Positions 5,134 to 11,324 of a DNA stretch of 11,324 nucleotides are shown piece by piece. The translations under genes were made by a program, and so were the position numbers. Numbering within the stretch: the stretch's first letter is position 1; each line of letters begins with the position of its first letter. The DNA comes from Candidatus Gottesmanbacteria bacterium. Lineage in GTDB: Bacteria > Patescibacteriota > Microgenomatia > JACPZF01. A model generated the notes under the pieces. The model made no database searches. It saw only the letters and a program-made list of their open reading frames with translations, and was not told the origin of the DNA. The stretch is from positions 1 through 11,324 of the forward strand of contig JACPZF010000022.1 in NCBI GenBank assembly GCA_016195615.1, written 5' to 3'.

Positions 5134-5578
5134 AAATTTCTAACCAAAGAATTATTAAAAAAATAAACCGCAAAGGCAGAATAAATATTTTGTTAAGTTT
5201 TAGAGAGACAAAAGATAAAACGAGATTAAGAAGAAAAAGGAAGAAAAAAATTCTACCCAGAGGCGAGATGATTTCTTTAATAAAAATAAAGGCCTCGCTT
5301 AAGCGGTCAGCCGTCATGTCTATTAGAAGGCCTTCGTAATTGGTTTTTTGATATTTTCTCGCGGTGGCGCCGTCGAACCAATCCAGAAGAAGAATAAACG
5401 TTAATAAAATAACTTTTGACCATAACCCCCCGGTGTATAAAAACCCGATGGAAAGAACTATTGCCGCGATTTGATAATAAGATGGATTAATCTGGGGAAG
5501 ATACAAATAATCTTCCAGTTGGGACAGAATGTTTTTGTAAAATTTAGCTAAATGATGCCTTGCAGGTATCTCGTCCAT
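5120..5578 (-). CDS. CDP-alcohol phosphatidyltransferase family protein
   Basis: A 152-aa membrane enzyme carrying the complete family motif: D66-x2-D69-G70-x2-A73-R74-x8-G83-x3-D87-x3-D91. The four Asp residues bind the metals that drive transfer of a phosphoalcohol from a CDP-alcohol. About four or five hydrophobic segments surround it. At 152 aa it is somewhat shorter than typical PgsA-type enzymes (about 180-200 aa), but the catalytic core is intact. The substrate (glycerol phosphate, inositol phosphate or another) cannot be told. It overlaps the YdjM-like gene upstream by 31 bases and the CarS-like gene downstream by 14 bases, so the three are almost certainly co-translated. No Shine-Dalgarno sequence is seen at its ATG. 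Confidence 0.88.
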   Translation of the reverse strand: MDEIPARHHLAKFYKNILSQLEDYLYLPQINPSYYQIAAIVLSIGFLYTGGLWSKVILLTFILLLDWFDGATARKYQKTNYEGLLIDMTADRLSEAFIFIKEIISPLGRIFFFLFLLNLVLSFVSLKLNKIFILPLRFIFLIILWLEIYGLF

Positions 5579-6021
5579 AGAAAAATAAATAATAACAAAG
5601 TTATGGCTTCAAGTTTGATTTTTAAAGACATTTTTTGCGGCAGCAAGTTTATTTCGGCTTTCGAGACAGGATTAAAAGGAAGTGATTTTCCCACCAAAAT
5701 ATCCTCGGTTAAATGAATTAAAAAAGCCACAAATATTAAATAGGCCGCTTTAGGATTAAAAAAATAGAGGAAGAAAGATAGCATACCAACGAGTAGCACT
5801 CCGAGCAATTCATGAAAAGGGCTTCTGGCCTTATGCAGTTTTCCCCTAAAACCATTTTCTTGATAGAACTTTCTGTCCCGAACCAGATAGTAAAGATGGT
5901 CTAGGTCCAAAACCGCCGAAGATATTAAAGCGATAGCGACAAAACCGGTTTCTGTCGGCGCAATTTTGGCCGAAGTCAAAGCAATTAACGAACCCGAAAG
6001 AATGTGGGAAAGAATTGTCAT
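5548..6021 (-). CDS. YdjM/YbcI-like membrane-bound metal-dependent hydrolase
   Basis: A 157-aa inner-membrane protein with the spaced His/Asp residues of the LexA-regulated YdjM (DUF457) family: H6 (SHILSG), D39-x-D41-H42 (VLDLDHLYY), H70-E71 (SPFHELLG), and H103 with D107 (HLTEDILVG). Four hydrophobic segments are visible. Family members are thought to be zinc-dependent phospholipase-C-like hydrolases, but their substrates are unproven. It lies 16 bases after the PP2C-like/propeller gene and overlaps the CDP-alcohol phosphatidyltransferase by 31 bases. That placement supports a role in lipid or envelope metabolism. No Shine-Dalgarno sequence is visible before the ATG. Confidence 0.85.
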   Translation of the reverse strand: MTILSHILSGSLIALTSAKIAPTETGFVAIALISSAVLDLDHLYYLVRDRKFYQENGFRGKLHKARSPFHELLGVLLVGMLSFFLYFFNPKAAYLIFVAFLIHLTEDILVGKSLPFNPVSKAEINLLPQKMSLKIKLEAITLLLFIFLWTRYLQGII

Positions 6022-6037
6022 GTCAAAAGAAGATTTT

Positions 6038-7948
6038 TTATTTCAGATTGATAACATAAATCTTATTTCCCGATAGCAAGAACATTTTTTTCTCATCTTC
6101 CAGGGCTACTAAATCGGTAACGTCTTTTATCCCTTCCCATTGATATTGCGCTTGATACACGCCTTCTTTGTTTAAGACTACCACCCTCTTATTGCCGCGG
6201 TCTAAAAGATAAATATTTTTGGTTTCATCACTGCTAAAGAGGCGAATCGGATGAGAAAGTTGTGTATCAAGGCCGCTGACAGCAAAATTTACCGGCTTTC
6301 CTTGGCCAAATTTTACCAATGAACCGTCGCTACTTATCACCCAGACAAAACCATCCACGACTAGGCCCGTGGCCTTACTAAAATCGGGCTTAATGTCGCG
6401 CGCCAAATACGATCTGGCGTCGGAAAAACCATTGGCAATAGGAACGTACTTAATAATATCCCCTTTGGTCTTATCCAATAAATAGAGATTGCTAGAAAAA
6501 GTTACCATGCCCGCGATTTCTCCCCAATCCTTGTCAGCCTTGACAACGTTAGTGACTTTTTTGTCATCGCTGACTTCTAAAATGCCTTGGCTTGGGGAAA
6601 ATAGGTATGCGGTTGGTCCAAGCGTGATGAATTTTACGTCTTTAATATTGTCCCCGCCGGCGATAATTTCAGGCGCTTTGCTCGCAAGAGCTAATTTATA
6701 AACAGAACTATTATTTAGATCAAGGATTAGAAGTGTTTTTTTATAAAGGGACAGATATACCCCACCAGCTTTATCTTTTAGTAAATTTAAATCATAAAAA
6801 ATTTCCGGAGAATCGATTTTATAAACACCACCGATAGCCGTTAAACCATTACTTATTTCTTGTAAGAGCTTTTCGCTCCTTTGATATTCTTCTGATTTTT
6901 TATTTTTAATACCGGTGATTTCCTTTTGCAGTAAATCCCTGGCGTTTATTAAAAAATTTCTCGCCTGAGTGTTGTTTAAATTAATAATGGCTGATCCTTC
7001 GTCAAACTTGTTTTTGGCTTCATCGTAAGATTGATTAAATTTCGCTCTGGCTTTTTCTTCCTCCTTTTTATGTATCCCCCAAACGACGCTGGTAAGAAGA
7101 AGAATTGTAAGAATTAAAGCGACCGACATGGCTGTTTTGCCTCTTTTGGAGGAAATGGGATGGCTAAAACCCGTTCGGCGGGGAAAAAGGGAGAGAGACT
7201 TAAAGTAAGAAAATAAAGGGGCAAAATTAATAAGCGGCAAAGATTTATCTTTAGGTTTTTGCGTCTCTTCGGGCCCAACTTCCTCTTCTGGTATCTCGTT
7301 TTCTTCGATTCTTTGTTTTTTAAAATTAATGATTAAGAAGGAACAATTCGCATTTAAAGGCGATCCCAAAACCAGAGGCGCCATGGCCGAAGTTATATCC
7401 AAAGGAGAATGATGATCAAGATTGGCTAAAATACTCTCCTTATTTACTAAGGATAAAAAGGAAGTGGAACAAAGAAGGATTAAATCATCGTTTATGACAA
7501 GCCCCGAAGAAAGAGTTAGGTTGGTATCAGAAGGGATGACGTCATAGAGCTTGCTTTGCCGATAAAGAAAAAGGTGGGCCTGGTTTAAAGACGCCAGATA
7601 TAAAACATTGTCCTGTAAAACACACGCGGCGATTTCTATTTCTAATCCCTTTTCCAAACTTTGCGCGGCGGTTTTTTCTACAGCAGATTTTAAAGCTAAA
7701 AAGGGTTTTTTGTCATCTTGATAATACTCCGCTTCTAATTTCGTTGCCAGTTCTTTTCCTTTGGGCATAATCTCCTCTTCGGTGTTGCCTTTAAGACTAA
7801 TTAGATAAAACAATCTTCCTTTGTCGATTAATTTATTTTTCTCAGCGGATTTAAAATTTCCGGGATCAACGACGAAAACCTGTGTCCAAGCATCAATCTT
7901 TGGCGTACCAACAATTTCGGAAAAGGAAACTTTAAATTGGTCTGGCAT
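6038..7948 (-). CDS. Degenerate PP2C-like domain, transmembrane helix and beta-propeller protein
   Basis: A 636-aa single-pass membrane protein. Residues about 1-212 resemble a PPM/PP2C phosphatase fold (IAACVLQDNVLYLASLNQAHLFLYR, then DDLILLCSTSF). The signature Asp residues of active enzymes are replaced: 'GDSRAYL' reads 'LNQAHLFLY' and 'CSDG' reads 'CSTS', so it is probably a pseudophosphatase. A charged linker (213-270) leads to one transmembrane helix (272-292). A coiled coil follows (about 294-370), then repeated beta-strand units (about 375-636, such as NIYLLDRGNKRVVVLNKEG) typical of an NHL/propeller sensor outside the membrane. It looks like a transmembrane signalling or scaffold protein coupling wall sensing to the cytoplasm. 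GGTGAG lies 5 bases before the ATG, a clear Shine-Dalgarno sequence. Confidence 0.8.
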   Translation of the reverse strand: MPDQFKVSFSEIVGTPKIDAWTQVFVVDPGNFKSAEKNKLIDKGRLFYLISLKGNTEEEIMPKGKELATKLEAEYYQDDKKPFLALKSAVEKTAAQSLEKGLEIEIAACVLQDNVLYLASLNQAHLFLYRQSKLYDVIPSDTNLTLSSGLVINDDLILLCSTSFLSLVNKESILANLDHHSPLDITSAMAPLVLGSPLNANCSFLIINFKKQRIEENEIPEEEVGPEETQKPKDKSLPLINFAPLFSYFKSLSLFPRRTGFSHPISSKRGKTAMSVALILTILLLTSVVWGIHKKEEEKARAKFNQSYDEAKNKFDEGSAIINLNNTQARNFLINARDLLQKEITGIKNKKSEEYQRSEKLLQEISNGLTAIGGVYKIDSPEIFYDLNLLKDKAGGVYLSLYKKTLLILDLNNSSVYKLALASKAPEIIAGGDNIKDVKFITLGPTAYLFSPSQGILEVSDDKKVTNVVKADKDWGEIAGMVTFSSNLYLLDKTKGDIIKYVPIANGFSDARSYLARDIKPDFSKATGLVVDGFVWVISSDGSLVKFGQGKPVNFAVSGLDTQLSHPIRLFSSDETKNIYLLDRGNKRVVVLNKEGVYQAQYQWEGIKDVTDLVALEDEKKMFLLSGNKIYVINLK

Positions 7949-7961
7949 AAAATCTCACCAC

Positions 7962-8198
7962 TTAGAGCGTAAGTAGAGCTAAGACGAAAATCAAAAGAAT
8001 AGCAGCCAGATGGATTAGGGTCATTAACTTAATTCCATATTGTCCCCCGCCGCCAACAACATTCGACATGAGTTGAATCTGGCGAACAACTACCAGGGCA
8101 AACGCCAGATACATCATCAGCCCCAAAAGAATAAAAAGTTTAAGAATAAAAAAGGGACTAATTCCAATCATGTTTTGTAAAGTGTTGTCAAATGTCAT
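7962..8198 (-). CDS. Small two-helix membrane protein, 78 aa
   Basis: A short protein with two hydrophobic helices (about residues 13-40 and 57-77) joined by a loop with RQIQLMSNVVGGGGQYG. Similar small proteins are, to my knowledge, found in patescibacterial genomes and named only as domains of unknown function (perhaps DUF5657); I cannot confirm the family here. It starts directly after the stop codon of the PH-domain gene (TAA then ATG) and has a strong AAGGAG Shine-Dalgarno sequence. It lies 13 bases before the PP2C-like/propeller gene, so it is part of the same operon and may be a membrane partner of either neighbour. Confidence 0.85.
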   Translation of the reverse strand: MTFDNTLQNMIGISPFFILKLFILLGLMMYLAFALVVVRQIQLMSNVVGGGGQYGIKLMTLIHLAAILLIFVLALLTL

Positions 8199-8885
8199 TT
8201 AAACTCCTTGCGCTTCCGCCGGGGCGGATTCTTCTTTTTTTTCAATTAATTCCCCGATTTGTTTTACCACCTCCTGCGGTTGCGGTACGGCCTCAAAAAT
8301 AAAGTTTTCTTCAGTTCCGGCAGTTTGAATAAAGACGTCGCCGTAGTCGATAATTGAACGAATCACGCCGTTTACTTTATAAGTCACATCCTGAATTTTA
8401 GCCACCCGCGTTGAAGATAATTCGCGATGAACTAAATTATTAAAATCAACATCAATTATTCTTTGGTTGGTCACAAAATAAACATTAAAATACCACTCCA
8501 GATAGTTTACCAGGACAACGCTGAAGGTAATGGTGTACCAAAAAAGAGTAAAAATTAATTGATATCTGGCAGTCAGATCCGGCAGGGGATTTAAAAAAGA
8601 TAAAATAGGAAAAACGGCTAAAGGCGCAAAAAGCATTACTAAAGCGCCAACTATCCAAGGCATATTGGTAATAGGATGGCGCCTAAGCAGCAAACAAATT
8701 TCTTCTTTCTCTTCTTGGCTTTCAAAATGCATATCAACGGGGTTAGCCATGTAAGCCATTAGGGGTTGTTTAATCCTGTGCCAGAGAGACCGCTTGGGGG
8801 AGGGTTTTATAATAGGGGTAGGCGGTTGTTGTTTGGGTTTTTCCTTTGGCAATACTTTTGTTTCCTCGACAAAAACATCAGGCAT
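8199..8885 (-). CDS. Bacterial PH-domain (YdbS/DUF304-like) membrane protein
   Basis: A 228-aa protein with a Pro/Lys-rich cytoplasmic N-terminus (1-50) and two transmembrane helices (about 76-98 and 108-128). A C-terminal bacterial PH domain follows (about 131-210), seen in the motif YFVTNQRIIDVDFNNLVHRELSS and the later strands VTYKVNGVIRSIIDYGDVFIQTAG. The conserved 'T-x-x-R-I' and 'L-x-x-I-x-D-V' features fit the bPH_2 family, usually linked to membranes and envelope stress though rarely with known ligands. The C-terminus is acidic. TATAAT lies exactly 6 bases before the ATG, with no Shine-Dalgarno sequence, which predicts a leaderless transcript that also covers the two genes after it. 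Confidence 0.9.
   Translation of the reverse strand: MPDVFVEETKVLPKEKPKQQPPTPIIKPSPKRSLWHRIKQPLMAYMANPVDMHFESQEEKEEICLLLRRHPITNMPWIVGALVMLFAPLAVFPILSFLNPLPDLTARYQLIFTLFWYTITFSVVLVNYLEWYFNVYFVTNQRIIDVDFNNLVHRELSSTRVAKIQDVTYKVNGVIRSIIDYGDVFIQTAGTEENFIFEAVPQPQEVVKQIGELIEKKEESAPAEAQGV
8204..8209 (-). promoter_or_regulatory. Shine-Dalgarno of the 78-aa membrane protein
   Basis: AAGGAG lies 5 bases before the ATG at 8196-8198 and within the last codons of the PH-domain gene. It is the strongest ribosome site in the window and contrasts with the leaderless first gene of the same operon. Confidence 0.8.
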
Positions 8886-8891
8886 GTTTAA

Positions 8892-8897
8892 ATTATA
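8892..8897 (-). promoter_or_regulatory. -10 box of the PH-domain operon, predicted leaderless
   Basis: TATAAT followed by 6 bases and the ATG at 8883-8885. The hexamer 17 bases upstream is TTTAAT, a weak -35. The box lies in the gap after the SpoIID gene stop. Confidence 0.6.
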
Positions 8898-8899
8898 TA

Positions 8900-10633
8900 C
8901 TATTTCTTTTCAATATTAAAAAGAGGACCGACGATCTGAATATTGGCCGGAGCCCGTAAATTAAAAAAGTTTTTAAACTCCGAGCCGTCAAAATTTTGAG
9001 AACCCGCGTCCCCGGAGAGACTAACCGAAGTTGTTCTACCTCCATTCCAATCTACTGAAACACTTACCTCTGATATGTTTTTATAAGCTGAGCTACCCAA
9101 TTCCTGGCGCACCCTATCTATGTTCCAAGTATCAGTTCCAGACGGCGGATGGTCGGTTTGATATAAATGTTCTCTAGTACCAGAGTCCTTACGGGCAAGC
9201 AAGATAACATTAACAATATCAGCTAGTTCCTCTGGTTTTAACCAGGCGGTTTTATTATACTGAGAACGCGATCCCCAATCGCAGTAAAACCAGGGCGACT
9301 CTTTATCATAGGAATTATTTTGTAAATCAGAAAAGCTACCGATGCCGCTATTTGTATCTGTTAGATGCTTGGTCCATGAGGTATCTCCCCATCCGATTTC
9401 AGCTGATGTTCGCACATACCCGCCGTGAGTGGAAGAAAACCAGGCCTTAATAGCTTTTCCGCCTTGCGCCATGATTTTTCCACCCGTATCATTAACCGCC
9501 TGTTCCCAAGCTCCGCCCTTAGGGTCAGCTTTAAATACCTGACAGCTTTCAGTAGCGCAAATTGAGCCGCTGCCATTATTGGTGTAGGCTAAAGCGTATG
9601 ACCTTGCGGCGATGGCTTGGGCTTTTAGCACTTCGCTTGGCCAATCCCCGGGAACTTCATAGATTCGTTTTACGTAATCGTCAAGATTATAATTTCCGTA
9701 CCCTTCAACATTAATTTTAGTGTTTTGGTCAAAATTTTTGTATTCATCGAAATTATAGTAAGAACGAAGGATTTGATCATAGGATTGTCCGGCTTTGGCT
9801 CGGCCGTAGGCGCCCCATTGGTTTAAGCCGACGCGGTTAGGCACACCGTAGGTAAAAGCGGCAAACTTCGGCGAAAAACCCGGATCCCGACCATTGGTTA
9901 AATCGCTGTCACAACGGCCGAGCGCGGCGGCGGACCGGGAAATATTTAAACTCGCCAACCTTTCTGATAATATTTGCTGCTGCCTGGCAGTTAGCGCGGC
10001 GATTTGGCTTTGCAACTGTTCTTCGTAGGCATTCGCTTTGGCAACTTCCTTTTCTAAGAAAGCCGCTCTTTCATCGACTTGGGTTTTTAAGGCGGTTGTC
10101 TGGCTGGCAATTTCCCCTAATTTAGTTTTCTCTTTTTGCAAATTGCCAATTTCGGTTACTAAGTTAACAATCGTATCGCGATTTCTCTTTGAGAGAAAAG
10201 AATACATTGACGCCAGCCGAAAAACATCAGTTGCGCTTTCGGCGCCAAAGATAATTGTTAAACCGGCCGGATAATAATGTTTAATGTAAAGCGACCGTAT
10301 GGCCGCGGCGAGTTCTTCATACTTTTTATCAAACTCTAAATTACGTTTATTAATTTCTTTCTCTTTTTTAGAAAGTTGCAAAACCAGGTTGTCGATTTGC
10401 GCCTTAAGCGAGTTAATTCGGTCTCGTAATTTTTTAAGGTCGGCTTTATTGCTCGTGTTGGCCTTGGCAATTAAATCACGAGTACCGCTATATTGATTAA
10501 TACAACTCTTAATAACGTCTAAATCCTGGGTCGTGGCGCATTCATCGGCATGAATGTAATTAATTTTAAAAAAACCAACGATTAGGAAACTAGCGATCAA
10601 ACCAAGAATAATGAGTAGTCGAGGAAGGCGCAT
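8900..10633 (-). CDS. Coiled-coil SpoIID/LytB-domain cell-wall protein
   Basis: A 577-aa exported protein. An N-terminal hydrophobic segment (5-22) forms a signal or anchor. Long coiled coils follow (about 55-115 and 155-230), resembling the EnvC/PcsB-type regulators of wall hydrolases. Then come the motif VGLNQWGAYGRAKAGQSYDQIL (268-289, interrupted only by ordinary residues) and the SpoIID core. In it, YEVPGDWPSEVLKAQAIAARS (325-345) holds E326, the position of the catalytic Glu in SpoIID lytic transglycosylases. HGGYVR (403-408) and GWGD (414-417) complete the domain. The usual GHGVGM-S-Q reads PNRVGLNQ and precedes the core rather than ending it, as in some other bacterial members. The protein should cleave or help cleave peptidoglycan. 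TATAAT lies 6 bases before the ATG. Confidence 0.92.
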   Translation of the reverse strand: MRLPRLLIILGLIASFLIVGFFKINYIHADECATTQDLDVIKSCINQYSGTRDLIAKANTSNKADLKKLRDRINSLKAQIDNLVLQLSKKEKEINKRNLEFDKKYEELAAAIRSLYIKHYYPAGLTIIFGAESATDVFRLASMYSFLSKRNRDTIVNLVTEIGNLQKEKTKLGEIASQTTALKTQVDERAAFLEKEVAKANAYEEQLQSQIAALTARQQQILSERLASLNISRSAAALGRCDSDLTNGRDPGFSPKFAAFTYGVPNRVGLNQWGAYGRAKAGQSYDQILRSYYNFDEYKNFDQNTKINVEGYGNYNLDDYVKRIYEVPGDWPSEVLKAQAIAARSYALAYTNNGSGSICATESCQVFKADPKGGAWEQAVNDTGGKIMAQGGKAIKAWFSSTHGGYVRTSAEIGWGDTSWTKHLTDTNSGIGSFSDLQNNSYDKESPWFYCDWGSRSQYNKTAWLKPEELADIVNVILLARKDSGTREHLYQTDHPPSGTDTWNIDRVRQELGSSAYKNISEVSVSVDWNGGRTTSVSLSGDAGSQNFDGSEFKNFFNLRAPANIQIVGPLFNIEKK

Positions 10634-10639
10634 GATTTA

Positions 10640-10645
10640 ATTATA
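10640..10645 (-). promoter_or_regulatory. -10 box of the SpoIID gene, predicted leaderless
   Basis: TATAAT, then 6 bases, then ATG at 10631-10633, within the 17-base gap after the uppS stop. No convincing -35 is seen. The layout matches the boxes at 3390 and 8892 exactly. Confidence 0.55.
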
Positions 10646-10650
10646 ACCTA

Positions 10651-11324
10651 TTATTTTCCGAAACGGCGTTGGCGGGAAGTAAATTCTTCTATCGCTAGGT
10701 CTAAATCTTTTTCCTTAAAATCCGGCCAGAGAGTATCGGTAAAATATAATTCGCTGTATTCGCTTTGCCAAAGTAAAAAGCCTGATAATCTTTTTTCGCC
10801 TCCGGTTCTGATGATTAAGTCCGGATCAGGAATGTCCTTAGTATCTAAGTATTGAGAGAATTCTTTGAGCGTTAATTTTACGCTTTGATTCTTTGATTCC
10901 TTAATTCCTTGATACTTCTCTATGGCGCGAACAATTTCGTCTCTTCCTCCATAGTTTACTGCTAACACCGCAGTAATATTTTTGCCATTTTTTGTTTGAT
11001 TAATGGCTTCTTGAATACCCTTTTGAATGTCTTGAGGAAACTTAGTTAAATCGCCGATAACTTTTAACCTTACGCCTTTTTTAATAAAGGTTTTTACTTT
11101 TTCTTTTAATCCCCATCTTAAAATATTCAAAAGCCCTTCCACTTCCTGTTTGTTTCTTTGCCAATTTTCCGTAGAGAAGGCCCAAAAAGTGAGATATTTT
11201 ACGCCTTTTTTAGCCGCATACTCGACGATTTTTTCCAAAACATTTTTGGCCGCATACTCATGGCCTTTTAGGATTGCCAGTTTATGCTCTTTGGCCCAAC
11301 GCCGGTTGCCGTCCATAATAATCG
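10651..11324 (-). CDS. uppS: Undecaprenyl/polyprenyl diphosphate synthase (partial, start outside window)
   Basis: A cis-prenyltransferase that elongates farnesyl diphosphate with isopentenyl diphosphate, making the lipid carrier for peptidoglycan and surface glycans. Signatures are IIMDGNRRWA (catalytic Asp), KGHEYAAKNV, YLTFWAFSTENWQR, NYGGRDEI, then DPDLIIRTGGEKRLSGFLLWQSEY and ELYFTDTLWPDF. The usual 'RLSNFLLWQ' reads RLSGFLLWQ, a small change. The frame stays open to the window's right edge and reads I-I ahead of the first Met, which is the conserved IIMDGN motif. That Met is therefore internal and the true start lies beyond position 11324. It is the first gene seen of the envelope cluster and is followed after 17 bases by the SpoIID gene. 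Confidence 0.96.
   Translation of the reverse strand, partial: IIMDGNRRWAKEHKLAILKGHEYAAKNVLEKIVEYAAKKGVKYLTFWAFSTENWQRNKQEVEGLLNILRWGLKEKVKTFIKKGVRLKVIGDLTKFPQDIQKGIQEAINQTKNGKNITAVLAVNYGGRDEIVRAIEKYQGIKESKNQSVKLTLKEFSQYLDTKDIPDPDLIIRTGGEKRLSGFLLWQSEYSELYFTDTLWPDFKEKDLDLAIEEFTSRQRRFGK

Noticed and set aside
1..11324. CRISPR arrays, tRNA genes, transposases or integrases
   Set aside because: I saw no regularly spaced repeats, no cloverleaf other than the tRNA-like part of tmRNA, and no protein with transposase or recombinase motifs.
1..11324. Alternative genetic code (UGA as Gly, known in some patescibacterial groups)
   Set aside because: Conserved genes such as smpB, uppS and the PIN toxin read through in full with the standard code and conserved Trp at TGG.

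Overview
The window reads as chromosome of a small-genome bacterium, most likely from the Candidate Phyla Radiation (Patescibacteria, perhaps Microgenomates). This is inferred from the AT-rich sequence, the standard genetic code, the tmRNA without an encoded CCA end, short overlapping membrane-protein genes and a typical patescibacterial envelope gene set. No taxonomic marker proves it. Apart from one plus-strand gene at the left edge, all genes are on the minus strand.

Left part (1-4574): an unrecognised 273-aa gene on the plus strand, a GIY-YIG nuclease, then a trans-translation locus. The tmRNA gene ssrA (1306-1728) and smpB (4134-4574) lie in the same orientation, about 2.4 kb apart. Two things sit between them: a VapBC-like antitoxin/PIN-toxin pair, and a two-gene block of unknown function (2604-4101). 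The block is bounded on one side by the 3' end of smpB and on the other by a second, diverged copy of that 3' end (2520-2597). This is the footprint expected when DNA integrates into the 3' end of a gene and restores its reading frame, yet the block holds no recognisable integrase. It is the most interesting structure in the window.

Right part (4579-11324): a minus-strand envelope cluster. In order of transcription it reads UppS (polyprenyl diphosphate synthase, start outside the window), a coiled-coil SpoIID/LytB protein, a bacterial PH-domain membrane protein, a small two-helix membrane protein, a degenerate PP2C-like/transmembrane/beta-propeller protein, a YdjM-like membrane hydrolase, a CDP-alcohol phosphatidyltransferase and a CarS-like CDP-lipid synthase, followed 4 bp later by smpB. 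The set fits peptidoglycan carrier synthesis, wall remodelling and CDP-activated lipid chemistry.

A recurring control feature is a consensus -10 box only 6-7 bases before the ATG of four genes (antitoxin, 259-aa gene, PH protein, SpoIID protein), which predicts leaderless mRNAs. Several genes that follow another gene in an operon carry clear Shine-Dalgarno sequences instead. The tmRNA is also unusual: its open tag frame can be up to 30 codons long and its T-loop appears one base short.
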